From Betaproteobacteria bacterium HGW-Betaproteobacteria-3 (GTDB taxonomy: Bacteria; Pseudomonadota; Gammaproteobacteria; Burkholderiales; Burkholderiaceae_C), in contig PHCI01000023.1 in the NCBI GenBank assembly GCA_002842205.1, forward strand, positions 1 through 64,000: DNA of 64,000 nucleotides, written 5' to 3'. Shown one piece after another: positions 45,379-55,151 of the stretch (position 1 is its first letter; every line of letters begins with the position of its first letter). The position numbers were made by a program, and so were the translations under genes. Under the pieces are notes generated by a model. It did not search any database. It was not told the DNA's origin and saw nothing but the letters and a program-made list of their open reading frames with translations.

Positions 45379-45855
45379 ATGACCCGACCCTTTAAAGTGC
45401 TGGGCGTCCAGCAGATTGCCATCGGCGGCCCCGACAAGGCGCGCTTGCAAAAACTCTGGGTTGAGATGCTCGGCCTGGAGGTCACGGGCACCTTCCAGAG
45501 CGAGCGCGAGAACGTCGACGAAGACATCTGCGCCATCGGCAGCGGCCCGTTCAAGGTCGAGGTCGATCTGATGCAGCCGCTTGACCCGCAGCGCAAACCC
45601 GCGGTCCACACCACGCCGCTGAACCATGTCGGTTTGTGGATCGACGACCTGCCCACGGCCGTTGACTGGCTTGCCGCACAGGGCGTGCGGTTTGCGCCAG
45701 GCGGCATTCGCAAGGGGGCGGCGGGGTATGACATCACTTTCCTGCATCCGAAGGCGAACGACGCGTTCCCGATTGCCGGCGAGGGCGTGCTGGTCGAACT
45801 GGTGCAGGCCCCGCCAGAGGTGATTCAGGCATTTGCCCGCCTGGCCGCGGACTGA
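45379..45855 (+). CDS. VOC-family protein, probable methylmalonyl-CoA epimerase
   Basis: 158 residues with paired beta-alpha-beta-beta-beta modules of the vicinal oxygen chelate fold. [15 protein letters not shown] carries a metal His and [11 protein letters not shown] the Glu. The first expected metal His is Gln (VQQIAIGG). Position right after pccA and near scpA argues for epimerising (S)- to (R)-methylmalonyl-CoA, completing the pathway. The Gln substitution and general VOC diversity keep this tentative. Confidence 0.75.
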   Translation: MTRPFKVLGVQQIAIGGPDKARLQKLWVEMLGLEVTGTFQSERENVDEDICAIGSGPFKVEVDLMQPLDPQRKPAVHTTPLNHVGLWIDDLPTAVDWLAAQGVRFAPGGIRKGAAGYDITFLHPKANDAFPIAGEGVLVELVQAPPEVIQAFARLAAD

Positions 45856-45970
45856 CGCGGCTCTCCCAAAAGGGGAAAGCCGCGATCTGGCGCAGTTTCC
45901 CTGTTGTTTTCGGCTGATTTGCCCGCAGTGCGGGCCGATAACCTTCCTGGAGACGTTTCAGGAGGTTGAC

Positions 45971-46294
45971 ATGCCGCGTTTGCATCACCCGCAGTCCGGG
46001 AATTCGACACTTCCACCGGGGGAGTCCTTCGGCATGGATGCTGCGATCTGGGACACCCCCTGCCAGCGGGCGCGCCAGGGCGAATGGCCCGAGGACTTGC
46101 TGCGTTCATTCACGCTCGGGATGGCGTCGCACGGCCTGAGTGTCAGCACCTCCATGATGCGGGACGACCGGCGTTACGCGCTGGAAACGCTGGCCTTTGC
46201 ACACACCCTGGCCGACGCGCAACTGCGCGATCTCGCCATGGGTTTGTTTCGCCACTTTGAGCGAGTCCAATCGGGCATTCCGCGTTTCAACTGA
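45971..46294 (+). CDS. Small protein of unknown function
   Basis: 107 residues, [20 protein letters not shown] and onward, directly behind AGGAGGTTGAC. The C-terminal half is helical ([33 protein letters not shown]). There is no signal peptide or membrane segment. It sits 53 bp upstream of the chemotaxis receptor and may be its operon partner. I do not recognise the family. Confidence 0.65.
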   Translation: MPRLHHPQSGNSTLPPGESFGMDAAIWDTPCQRARQGEWPEDLLRSFTLGMASHGLSVSTSMMRDDRRYALETLAFAHTLADAQLRDLAMGLFRHFERVQSGIPRFN

Positions 46295-46347
46295 GCTTGC
46301 ACCACGCAACGCACGTTCCTCCTGCAGGCTGTACTTTCGATTCGACC

Positions 46348-48675
46348 ATGCGATTCAAACCCTTCTACCCTGGCGTGTGGGCGATGCGCCGCATGCGACT
46401 GCCAACCAAACTGGGTGTGCTGGCCCTGCTGTTGCTGATTCCATTGGCGTTCGTCTTTGTGCAATGGGTGCAACGCATCCAGGGCGACGCGGCGTTCACC
46501 CGTGCAGAACTGGACGGTGTGGTCGGGATTTCCGAGGTGTCCGGGGTGGCCGAGTTGGTCCAAAAACAGCGCGATCTGGCGCTGATGGTAGGGGCCGGCA
46601 CCACTGGCGCGCGCCCCGCGCTGGACGCAACGCGCGAGGAACTGGGCCGGGCCCTGGGCGGCGTGACCACGCGTCTTGCCGGGCTCGGAATTCCCGGTGG
46701 GTTGAAGGAATGGACGGAAACGCGTCAGCGCATCGAGGGATTGCCGCGTGACCTGGCTGCCGCCGCCGCTGAATCCAGTTTCGAGGCCCACGGCGTGCTG
46801 GTGGACGACCTGCGGCGCCTGGTTTACACACTGGGTGAGCGCTCGGGCCTGTTGTTCGATCCGCAAGCGGCACCGTATTTCCTGATGGACATGATGGTGT
46901 CGCGGACGCTTCCCTGGCGCAACCAGATCAGCCAGTTGCGGGGGCTCGCCGCCTCGCAGCCGCTCGGGCGTGCCCCGGACGCGGCCGTTCTGACCCGAAT
47001 TCATCTCGAATTGGATGGGCTGGCGCAAGTCCGGCGGGACATCCGGTTTTCAATGGAATTCCTGGCGCGGCATGGTCAAAGTGACTTGTCGGGTGAAGCC
47101 GCCCTGACGGCAAGTGCGGCCTTTGAGGCGTTGGTGCGGGATGCCTATGCGTCTGGCGCACAACGCCCGGCCTCCAACGAGTTATTTGACACCGGAACCG
47201 GTGCGATGGACGCCGTCACGGCCTATCAGACCGGCGTCCAGCAACGCCTGCAGGCATTGCTGGACGCGCGGCTGAGCCGCCTGGGCACCCAATGGTGGCT
47301 GGCGGTCGGGGCGATCACGCTGGGAATCTCCCTGTTGATGTATCTGCTGGTGGCGTTCTATCTGAGCTTCGTCATTGATTTTCGCCATGCGCTGGATGTG
47401 ATGCGCCAGACCGCTGGCGGCAACCTCACGGCGCATGTGCACATCCGGGGCAACGACGAACTCGCCCAGATGTCGCAGTTGCTGGAAGACATGATCTGGA
47501 GCCTTTCGGCGATGGTGGCCGATATCCGCAGCAATTCGGCCTTGGTGGCGCATTCGGGGCATAGCCTCGCGGCCGGCAACCGCGATCTGGCCGAACGCAC
47601 CGAACAGCAGGCGGCCAATCTGGAGCAGACGGCGGCCAGCGTGCAGCAGCTGTCGGGCATCGTCGAGCAAAACGCTTCTGCGGCGGGCACGGCGGACGCG
47701 CGGGCTGGCGAGGTGCGCGACGTGGCCGAACAGGGCGCTCAAGCCATGCAGCGTGCCGTCACGGCGGTGGAAGGCATCCAGGAAAGCACGGCACGCATGA
47801 ACGAGATCATCGGCGTGATCGACGGGCTGGCGTTCCAGACCAACATCCTGGCACTGAATGCGGCGGTCGAGGCGGCACGTGCCGGCGAGCAGGGCCGTGG
47901 GTTCGCCGTGGTGGCCACCGAAGTCCGCCGTCTGGCGCAACGGTCGGCCGAATCAGCGCGGGAAATCCGCTCTTTGATTCAGGCGTCCACGACCCAAGTG
48001 GCGGCCAGCGTCCAGCAGATCCGGGCCGCGGGCGGCGGCGTGTCGCAGGTGGTGGACGGCATTCGCGGTGTGGCGGCGAACATGTCGCAGATTTCCACAG
48101 CCAGCAGCGAGCAAAGCGCAGGGCTTGGCGAGATTTCCACCGCCGTGGCAGAGCTGGACGGCATCACCCAGCGCAACGCGCAGATGGTGGAGCGCGCCGT
48201 AGCGCAGGCCAACAGCCTGGAGACGCGTGCGGCGCAATTGGCGAAGGTGGTGTCCAGCTTCAAGCTCCAGCAAGGCACCGCCGAAGAGGCGATTGCCTTG
48301 GTGGAGCGTGCGTTGGCACATCGGCGCGTGGCGGCGGGCGACGTCTTTCTGCGTGACGTGACCGATTCGGCGCAGGGGTTTTACGACCGCGACATGTATG
48401 TTTTCGTGCTGAATGCCGAGGGCACCTATCTCGCTTTCGGTGGCAATCCTGCCAAAGTGCGTACACGCGTGCAGGACATTCCCGGTATCGACGGCGACGA
48501 GCTGGTCGCGAAGATCGTGCAGCAGGCGAAAGACGAGCCAGGCTGGGTCGAATACGGCATCACCAATCCGCAAACCGGCACCGTGCAGACCAAGATGTCG
48601 TATGTCTGCGAGGTCGATGGCCTGTATATGGGTTGTGGCATTTACAAGAGCCTGCAGGCCCGCAAGGCGGCCTGA
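46348..48675 (+). CDS. Methyl-accepting chemotaxis protein with C-terminal Cache domain
   Basis: 775 residues. A membrane helix near 20-40, a periplasmic segment of about 270 residues and a second helix ([20 protein letters not shown]) near residue 315 are followed by a HAMP-like region. The signalling hairpin is classical ([20 protein letters not shown] then [20 protein letters not shown]). Beyond it, residues about 645-775 form a single-Cache-type sensor ([33 protein letters not shown]), so a cytoplasmic ligand domain lies at the far end. ATG at 46384 is an alternative start. Confidence 0.9.
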   Translation: MRFKPFYPGVWAMRRMRLPTKLGVLALLLLIPLAFVFVQWVQRIQGDAAFTRAELDGVVGISEVSGVAELVQKQRDLALMVGAGTTGARPALDATREELGRALGGVTTRLAGLGIPGGLKEWTETRQRIEGLPRDLAAAAAESSFEAHGVLVDDLRRLVYTLGERSGLLFDPQAAPYFLMDMMVSRTLPWRNQISQLRGLAASQPLGRAPDAAVLTRIHLELDGLAQVRRDIRFSMEFLARHGQSDLSGEAALTASAAFEALVRDAYASGAQRPASNELFDTGTGAMDAVTAYQTGVQQRLQALLDARLSRLGTQWWLAVGAITLGISLLMYLLVAFYLSFVIDFRHALDVMRQTAGGNLTAHVHIRGNDELAQMSQLLEDMIWSLSAMVADIRSNSALVAHSGHSLAAGNRDLAERTEQQAANLEQTAASVQQLSGIVEQNASAAGTADARAGEVRDVAEQGAQAMQRAVTAVEGIQESTARMNEIIGVIDGLAFQTNILALNAAVEAARAGEQGRGFAVVATEVRRLAQRSAESAREIRSLIQASTTQVAASVQQIRAAGGGVSQVVDGIRGVAANMSQISTASSEQSAGLGEISTAVAELDGITQRNAQMVERAVAQANSLETRAAQLAKVVSSFKLQQGTAEEAIALVERALAHRRVAAGDVFLRDVTDSAQGFYDRDMYVFVLNAEGTYLAFGGNPAKVRTRVQDIPGIDGDELVAKIVQQAKDEPGWVEYGITNPQTGTVQTKMSYVCEVDGLYMGCGIYKSLQARKAA

Positions 48676-48751
48676 TTCGCGGGTCCGGGCCATGCACCCG
48701 GCGGGCATGCGCCACAATGCGGGCTTTGGATTTCCCCCGGAGACCTCCCGC

Positions 48752-49789
48752 ATGGACCTGAGCCGCTTCCCCCGTCGTCGCTACACCTCGTTTGTCACGC
48801 CACTGGAGCCGCTGCCGCGCTTCACCCAGGCACTGGCGGCCAGTTGCCCGGGCGGCAAGGGGCCCCAAGTCTGGATCAAGCGCGACGACATGCTGGGGCT
48901 GTTCCCCGGTGGCAACAAGACCCGCAAGCTGGAGTTTCTGGTGGCCGATGCGCTGGCCAAGGGCGCAGATACGCTGGTCACTTGCGGCGCGCCGCAGTCC
49001 AACCATTGCCGCATCACCCTGGCGGCGGCCGTCACGGAAGGGTTGAAGTGCCGCTTTGTGATCGAGGAGCGTGTGCCGGGCACCTACAGCGAAACCGCCA
49101 GTGGCAACAATTTCATGTTCCACCTGATGGGGGTGGAAGCCATCACCGTGGTTCCGGCCGGCAGCAACATGGCGGCTGCCATGCAGGCCGTTGCCGACGC
49201 GTTGGCCGGGGAGGGTCGCAAGGCCTACATTGTTCCCGGCGGCGGGTCCAATGCCGTGGGTGGACTCGGCTATGTGGCATGTGCGCAGGAGTTGCAACAG
49301 CAGTTTTTTGACCAGGGCGTACAGATCGACCGCGTGGTGGTGGGGTCGGGCAGCTCCGGCACCCACGGGGGCTTGCTGGCGGGCTTTCTGGGCAACAACA
49401 TTCACATTCCGATCGTCGGCATCGGCGTCAGTCGTGATCCGGCCGATCAGGACCCGCTGGTGCACAAGGAGGCCCAGGCGGTGGCCGATCTGCTGGGCCT
49501 CGGGATGACCATCCCGCGCGAAAAGGTGGTGAGTGTGGGGGGCTACTGGCAACCCAAGTACTCGATTCCGAATGCGAAGATGGTCGAGGCGGTGCAGATG
49601 CTTGCGCGCACCGAGGCGATCCTGCTTGACCCGGTGTACACCGGCAAGATCATGGCTGGGCTGATCGGCCTGGCGCGCGAGGGGTTCTTCCGGCCCGACG
49701 AGAACGTGCTGTTCCTGCACACGGGCGGGTTGCCATCGCTGCACGCCTATGAGCGCGAGGTCCTGGGTGACACACCCGTGACATCCTGA
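48752..49789 (+). CDS. dcyD: D-cysteine desulfhydrase family enzyme
   Basis: 345-residue fold-type II PLP enzyme like E. coli DcyD (also related to L-cysteate sulfo-lyase CuyA and ACC deaminase). The PLP Lys lies in [10 protein letters not shown], the substrate loop is [11 protein letters not shown], the phosphate cup [14 protein letters not shown], and the end [13 protein letters not shown], then [11 protein letters not shown]. It begins behind a weak GGAGA. Substrate (D-cysteine or a sulfonate amino acid) cannot be fixed from sequence. Confidence 0.82.
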   Translation: MDLSRFPRRRYTSFVTPLEPLPRFTQALAASCPGGKGPQVWIKRDDMLGLFPGGNKTRKLEFLVADALAKGADTLVTCGAPQSNHCRITLAAAVTEGLKCRFVIEERVPGTYSETASGNNFMFHLMGVEAITVVPAGSNMAAAMQAVADALAGEGRKAYIVPGGGSNAVGGLGYVACAQELQQQFFDQGVQIDRVVVGSGSSGTHGGLLAGFLGNNIHIPIVGIGVSRDPADQDPLVHKEAQAVADLLGLGMTIPREKVVSVGGYWQPKYSIPNAKMVEAVQMLARTEAILLDPVYTGKIMAGLIGLAREGFFRPDENVLFLHTGGLPSLHAYEREVLGDTPVTS

Positions 49790-49904
49790 TGCCACACCTT
49801 CGGGAATCCCCCGGGGGGGGCAGGTGACCGCGCAGGCGTAGACTGGGGGCGGCTCACCGCGTTTAGGCACTGCGGCAAAAATGTGGCGGGCAAGGAGACA
49901 TGGA

Positions 49905-51734
49905 TTGCACCCCACGAACACCGCCGACCCGACCTACTTCCACAAGGTGGTCGATTGCCAGTACGCCTGCCCGGCCCATACCCCCGTTCCAGAGTACATC
50001 CGCCTGATTGCGCAGGGTCGTTACAGCGACGCCTACATGATCAACTGGGCGTCCAACGTGTTCCCGGGTGTGCTCGGACGAACCTGTGACCGGCCCTGCG
50101 AGCCGGCCTGCCGCCGCGGGCGGGTGGAGGAGGCCAACGCCAAGCATCCCGAGCCGGTGGCCATCTGCCGCCTGAAACGCGTGGCTGCAGACCTGAAGGA
50201 CGACGTGCGATCGCGCATGCCCAAGCCGGGCAAGAAGAACGGCAAGCGCATTGCCTGCATCGGTGCTGGCCCGGCGTCGCTGACGGTGGCGCGTGATCTG
50301 GCGCCGCTGGGCTATGACGTGACCGTGTTTGACGGTGAAGCCAAGGCCGGCGGGTTCATCCGCACCCAGATCCCGCGTTTTCGCCTGCCAGAGTCGGTGA
50401 TCGACGAAGAAACGGGCTACATCCTCGAACTGGGCGTCAACTTCATCAGCGGCCATCGAATCGAATCGATGAAAGCCCTGCTGGCCGAAGACTATGACGC
50501 GGTTTTTGTGGGCTGTGGCGCCCCCCGCGGGCGCGACCTGGACCTGCCCGGACGCAAGGAGGCCGCGGCCAGCATCCACATCGGGATCGACTGGCTGGCG
50601 TCGGTGTCATTTGGGCACATCACGAAAATCGGCCGACGTGTCATCGTGCTCGGTGGCGGCAACACGGCCATGGACTGCTGCCGCTCGGCGCGGCGACTGG
50701 GTGGCACTGATGTCAAGGTGGTCGTGCGCAGCGGTTTTGAGGAGATGAAGGCGTCGCCCTGGGAGAAGGAGGACGCGCAGCACGAAGGCATCCCGATCCT
50801 CAACTACCACGTGCCCAAGGCCTTCCTGCACGAAGGCGGCCGGCTCACGGGCATGCGCTTCGAGGTCGTGCAGGCGGTGTACGACGCCAAGGGCCAGCGC
50901 AGCCTGGTGCCCACGGGCGAACCGGATGTCGAATTCGCGTGCGACGAGGTGCTGGTGGCCGTCGGGCAGGAGAACGCCTTCCCCTGGATCGAGCGCGACT
51001 GTGGCGTCGAATTTGACAAGTGGGGGCTGCCCAGGCTGGGCAAGCTGACGCATCAGTCCACGGTTCCCAACGTCTTCTTCGGGGGCGATGCCGCCTTTGG
51101 CCCCAAGAACATCATCACCGCCGTAGCGCATGGGCATGAGGCGGCCGTGTCGATCGACCGGCTGCTTCATGGCGAAGACATCGCCGTGCGGCCCGATCCC
51201 ATGACCAATCTGGTGTCGCAGAAGATGGGCATCCACGAGTGGAGCTATAACAACGACACGGTCAACGACACCCGTTACAAGGTCCCCTGGGCCAAGGCCG
51301 AGGCGGCGCTGGCCAGCATCAAGGTTGAGGTCGAACTGGGCTTTGACGTGGCCACGGCATTCAAGGAAGCCGAGCGTTGCCTCAACTGCGATGTGCAGAC
51401 GGTATTTACCGCATCGACCTGCATCGAGTGCGATGCCTGCGTGGACATCTGCCCGATGGACTGCATCACCTTCACGGAAAACGGCGACGAGGCGGAACTG
51501 CGAACGCGCCTGAAAGCGCCGGCGTCCAACCTGACGCAGGATCTGTGCGTGTCCGATGAACTCAAGACGGGACGGGTCATGGTGAAAGACGAAGACGTAT
51601 GCCTGCATTGCGGCCTGTGCGCCGAGCGCTGCCCGACTGGCGCCTGGGACATGCAGAAGTTCCTGCTCAACACCACGCAGGCGGGACCATTGAGCCGCGA
51701 CCGCGCGGCGCAGCGCGAAGGAGTGTCGGCATGA
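49905..51734 (+). CDS. GltD-like FAD/Fe-S subunit of a 2-oxoacid:NADP oxidoreductase (KorC-like)
   Basis: 609 residues. N-terminal Cys motif (CQYACPAHTPVPEYI, then CDRPCEPACRR), an FAD site (ACIGAGPASLTVARDL) and an NADPH site (IVLGGGNTAMDCCRSARR) as in glutamate synthase small subunit. Two C-terminal [4Fe-4S] ferredoxin motifs follow (CIECDACVDICPMDC and CLHCGLCAERCPTGA). Start is TTG at 49905: AAGGAGA ends six bases before it. It overlaps korA by ATGA. It resembles the NADP-linking subunit of the three-part 2-oxoglutarate:NADP oxidoreductase reported in Azoarcus evansii. Confidence 0.85.
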   Translation: MHPTNTADPTYFHKVVDCQYACPAHTPVPEYIRLIAQGRYSDAYMINWASNVFPGVLGRTCDRPCEPACRRGRVEEANAKHPEPVAICRLKRVAADLKDDVRSRMPKPGKKNGKRIACIGAGPASLTVARDLAPLGYDVTVFDGEAKAGGFIRTQIPRFRLPESVIDEETGYILELGVNFISGHRIESMKALLAEDYDAVFVGCGAPRGRDLDLPGRKEAAASIHIGIDWLASVSFGHITKIGRRVIVLGGGNTAMDCCRSARRLGGTDVKVVVRSGFEEMKASPWEKEDAQHEGIPILNYHVPKAFLHEGGRLTGMRFEVVQAVYDAKGQRSLVPTGEPDVEFACDEVLVAVGQENAFPWIERDCGVEFDKWGLPRLGKLTHQSTVPNVFFGGDAAFGPKNIITAVAHGHEAAVSIDRLLHGEDIAVRPDPMTNLVSQKMGIHEWSYNNDTVNDTRYKVPWAKAEAALASIKVEVELGFDVATAFKEAERCLNCDVQTVFTASTCIECDACVDICPMDCITFTENGDEAELRTRLKAPASNLTQDLCVSDELKTGRVMVKDEDVCLHCGLCAERCPTGAWDMQKFLLNTTQAGPLSRDRAAQREGVSA

Positions 51735-53593
51735 AGCGGATCGAAGCGGTCAACGATTTCGTCATCAAGTTTGCGAACGTCAATGGCTCCGGGTCGGCCA
51801 GCGCAAACGAACTGTTTGCCAAGGCCATCCTGCGCATGGGGGTGCCGGTGAGCCCGCGCAACATCTTTCCCAGCAATATCCAGGGCCTGCCCACCTGGTA
51901 CGAGGTGCGGGTGACCGAGCAGGGTTATCTGGGGCGGCGCGGCGGCATCGACATGATGGTCGCCATGAACCCGCAGACCTGGGACGCCGACGTGGCTGAA
52001 CTGGAGCCCGGCGGCTACCTGTTCTATGACAGCACGCGGCCGTTGCCTCCGGAGAAATTCCGTGCGGATATCCATGTCATTGGCATGCCGCTCACGGAAA
52101 TCTGCAATGCGGTGTATTCCGACCCGCGCCAGCGCCAATTGTTCAAGAACATCGTGTATGTGGGGGCCTTGTCGGTCTTGCTGGAGATCGAGCCCGAAGT
52201 CATCGAAAAGCTGTTTGGCGAGCAGTACAAGGGCAAGGAAAAACTGCTGGCTTCCAACGTGCAGGCGCTGCATCTGGGACGGGATTTTGCCAAAGAGCAT
52301 CTCAAGGCACCGTTGGGCATTCGCGTGCGGCGCGCTGACAAGGTGGGCGACCGGATCTTTGTGGATGGCAACAGCGCTGCGGCGCTGGGCTGTGTGTACG
52401 GTGGTGCCACCGTGGCCGCCTGGTATCCGATCACGCCCTCGTCGTCGGTGGCCGAGGCTTTCCAGAAATACTGCGCCAAGTTTCGCGTCGATCCCGACAC
52501 CGGACAAAACCGGTTTGCCGTCGTGCAGGCCGAGGACGAAATTGCCTCCATCGGCATGGTGGTGGGCGCCGGCTGGAACGGCGCGCGGGCGTTTACCGCC
52601 ACGTCCGGGCCCGGCGTGTCGCTCATGACCGAATTCATCGGGCTGGCCTATTTTGCGGAAATCCCGGTCACCATCATCAATGTGCAGCGTGGTGGCCCGT
52701 CCACCGGCATGCCCACGCGCACCCAGCAGGCGGACATCCTTTCGTGCGCTTACGCGTCGCACGGGGACACCAAGCACGTGCTGCTGTTTCCCGAAGACCC
52801 GCACGAATGTTTTGATCACGCGGCGGTTGCGCTGGACCTGGCCGACCGGCTGCAGACGCCGGTGTTTGTGATGACCGATCTGGACATCGGCATGAACCAG
52901 CGCCTGTGCGAACCGTTCGCCTGGAAAGAGGGGCGTGACTACGACCGTGGCAAGGTCATGACGGCTGAAGAACTGGAGGCGGGCAAGGACTTTGGCCGCT
53001 ACAAGGATGTGGACGGCGATGGCATTCCGTGGCGCACCTTGCCCGGCACTCATCCGACCAAGGGCAGCTACTTCACCCGCGGCACGACGCGCAACGCCTA
53101 TGCGCAATATTCCGAGCGCGGGCCCGACTACATCTACAACGTGGAACGGCTGCTCAAGAAGTTCGCCACCGCTGCTCAACTGGTGCCGCAACCGGTGTTG
53201 CGGCCTGCGCTGGAAAAGACGCCCCTGGGGGTGATCTACTTCGGCTCCACCAGCCCGGCCATGCACGAAGCGCTGGACGTGCTGACGCAGGACGGCATTC
53301 ACCTCGATGCATTGCGCCTGCGGGCCTTTCCATTTCCGGATTCGGTCAAGGCTTTCATTGATGCCCACGACAAGGTGTTTGTGGTGGAACAAAACCGCGA
53401 CGCCCAGATGCACAGCCTGCTGGTCAACGAACTCGACGTGGACCCGGCGCAGCTGGTCCGCGTACGGCATTTTGACGGCACCCCCATCACGGCGCGGTTC
53501 ATCACCCATGCCATCACCGGCCATGTACCCCCCGAGGCGGATCGTGCGCAGGCTGGCAACGTCGCATCTGAAAAGAGAAAGCAGGCCGCATGA
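51731..53593 (+). CDS. korA: 2-oxoacid:acceptor oxidoreductase, gamma-alpha fused subunit
   Basis: 620 residues. The N-terminal gamma domain (KFANVNGSGSASANELFAKA) is joined to the alpha domain, which has the WYPITPSSSVAEAF motif, TATSGPGVSLMTEF and NVQRGGPSTGMPTRTQQ. This layout is that of 2-oxoglutarate:ferredoxin oxidoreductase KorA, though pyruvate or other oxoacids are possible. It overlaps both neighbours by ATGA, so three genes are translationally coupled. Confidence 0.9.
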   Translation: MKRIEAVNDFVIKFANVNGSGSASANELFAKAILRMGVPVSPRNIFPSNIQGLPTWYEVRVTEQGYLGRRGGIDMMVAMNPQTWDADVAELEPGGYLFYDSTRPLPPEKFRADIHVIGMPLTEICNAVYSDPRQRQLFKNIVYVGALSVLLEIEPEVIEKLFGEQYKGKEKLLASNVQALHLGRDFAKEHLKAPLGIRVRRADKVGDRIFVDGNSAAALGCVYGGATVAAWYPITPSSSVAEAFQKYCAKFRVDPDTGQNRFAVVQAEDEIASIGMVVGAGWNGARAFTATSGPGVSLMTEFIGLAYFAEIPVTIINVQRGGPSTGMPTRTQQADILSCAYASHGDTKHVLLFPEDPHECFDHAAVALDLADRLQTPVFVMTDLDIGMNQRLCEPFAWKEGRDYDRGKVMTAEELEAGKDFGRYKDVDGDGIPWRTLPGTHPTKGSYFTRGTTRNAYAQYSERGPDYIYNVERLLKKFATAAQLVPQPVLRPALEKTPLGVIYFGSTSPAMHEALDVLTQDGIHLDALRLRAFPFPDSVKAFIDAHDKVFVVEQNRDAQMHSLLVNELDVDPAQLVRVRHFDGTPITARFITHAITGHVPPEADRAQAGNVASEKRKQAA

Positions 53594-54645
53594 CCTACCT
53601 CACCAAGCCCCGGTTGCATCACCCGACGCTGCAGACCAACAAGGTTGGCTACACCCGCCGTGATTACGAAGGCCGCATCTCCACGCTGTGCGCCGGCTGC
53701 GGTCACGACTCCATCTCGGCGGCCATCATCCAGGCCTGCTGGGAGCTCGACATCGAACCGCACCGCGTGGCCAAGCTGTCGGGTATTGGCTGCAGTTCCA
53801 AGACGCCGGATTATTTCCTGGGGGCATCGCACGGCTTCAATACCGTGCATGGCCGCATGCCCAGCGTATTGACGGGGGCCAATCTGGCCAATCACGACCT
53901 GTTGTACCTGGGCGTTTCGGGCGACGGGGATTCGGCCTCCATTGGCCTGGGCCAGTTCGCACACGCCATGCGCCGCGGCGTGCGCATGGCCTACATCGTG
54001 GAAAACAACGGCGTGTACGGCCTGACCAAGGGCCAGTTCTCGGCCACCGCAGACCAGGGCTCGAAAAGCAAGAAGGGCGTTATCAACAGCGACAGCCCGG
54101 TCGATCTGGTGGCCATGGCGCTACAACTGGGAGCGACGTACGTGGCCCGCGGGTTTTCCGGCAACAAGGCGCAACTGGTGCCACTGATCAAGGGGGCCAT
54201 GGAGCACGGCGGTGCGGCATTCATCGATGTGATCAGCCCCTGCGTGGCCTTCAACAACCACCCGGGAAGTACCAAAAGCTACGACTACGTGCGCGAGCAC
54301 AACGAAGCGGTCAGCCGCATCGAGTTTATTTCGCCGCGCAGCGAGATCACGATCGAGGCCGCACCGGGCGAGGTGGTGGATGTGCGCCAGCATGACGGCT
54401 CGCTGCTGCGCCTGCGCAGCCTGCACACCGACTACGACGCCACCGACCGCCATGCTGCCATGAACTTCATGCAGGCCCATCAGGCGCGCGGTGAAGTGGT
54501 CACCGGCCTGCTGTATGTGGACCCGCTCGCGACCGACCTGCACACGTCACTGAACACCACCGCCGCACCGCTCAACGCGCTGAATGCGCCAGAACTTTGC
54601 CCGGGCGCCGTTGCGCTGGCCAAACTCAACGCGTCCTTGCGTTAA
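53590..54645 (+). CDS. korB: 2-oxoacid:acceptor oxidoreductase, beta (TPP) subunit
   Basis: 351 residues binding thiamin diphosphate. CAGCGHDSISAAIIQA holds the first Cys ligands, LSGIGCSSKTPDYF is the second, and GVSGDGDSASIGLGQFAHAM is the TPP/Mg loop, with YGLTKGQFSAT after it. It completes the catalytic core with KorA. A C-terminal extension of about 60 residues is longer than in typical ferredoxin-linked enzymes and may contact the GltD-like subunit (inference). Confidence 0.92.
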   Translation: MTYLTKPRLHHPTLQTNKVGYTRRDYEGRISTLCAGCGHDSISAAIIQACWELDIEPHRVAKLSGIGCSSKTPDYFLGASHGFNTVHGRMPSVLTGANLANHDLLYLGVSGDGDSASIGLGQFAHAMRRGVRMAYIVENNGVYGLTKGQFSATADQGSKSKKGVINSDSPVDLVAMALQLGATYVARGFSGNKAQLVPLIKGAMEHGGAAFIDVISPCVAFNNHPGSTKSYDYVREHNEAVSRIEFISPRSEITIEAAPGEVVDVRQHDGSLLRLRSLHTDYDATDRHAAMNFMQAHQARGEVVTGLLYVDPLATDLHTSLNTTAAPLNALNAPELCPGAVALAKLNASLR

Positions 54646-54689
54646 CCTGCGCAGGCGTTTACATTGATTGAACCAGGAGGGTCTGCACC

Positions 54690-55130
54690 ATGCCTGAACG
54701 CACCGTTTTTCAGTCCAACTCGCAAAAGCGGGTGATCCGTCTTGGCCCCCAGGCGAGTGTGCGTGACGCGGCAGGCGTCATGACCCGCGCCAACTGTGGC
54801 AGCGTGCTCATCATGGAGCCGCCGGATGTGCTGCTGGGCATCGTGACCGAACGCGACCTCATGACCCGCGTGCTGGCCAAAGGGCTGGACCCGGAGACCA
54901 CCACCGTGCGCACGGTGATGACGTCCCGTCCGGTTTGCGTTCCGCCCGAGATGCGGGTGGCCGACGCGGTGCTCATCATGATCGAGCGCGGTTTCCGCCA
55001 TCTGCCGATCGTCGGGCCGGGATCGAAAATCCTGGGGGTATTTTCGGTGCGTGACGCCTTGCCGCGCGAGATTGGCAGTGCACTCAGCCTGGCGGAATTC
55101 AACGAGCAGGTGAACGACGCACTGGGGTAG
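54690..55130 (+). CDS. Tandem CBS-domain protein
   Basis: 146 residues with two CBS motifs (DAAGVMTRANCGSVLIMEPP, LLGIVTERDLMTRVLA; MRVADAVLIMIERGFRHLPI, ILGVFSVRDALPREI). CBS pairs bind adenine nucleotides. It follows korB by 44 bp, behind CAGGAGGG, and may sense energy state for the oxidoreductase. The link is context only. Confidence 0.88.
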   Translation: MPERTVFQSNSQKRVIRLGPQASVRDAAGVMTRANCGSVLIMEPPDVLLGIVTERDLMTRVLAKGLDPETTTVRTVMTSRPVCVPPEMRVADAVLIMIERGFRHLPIVGPGSKILGVFSVRDALPREIGSALSLAEFNEQVNDALG

Positions 55131-55151
55131 CCGCAGCGTGCTGCCCGCGGC

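Noticed and set aside
51275-53524. 749-codon minus-strand frame over korA
   Set aside because: Same reason: it runs opposite to a gene with all expected motifs.
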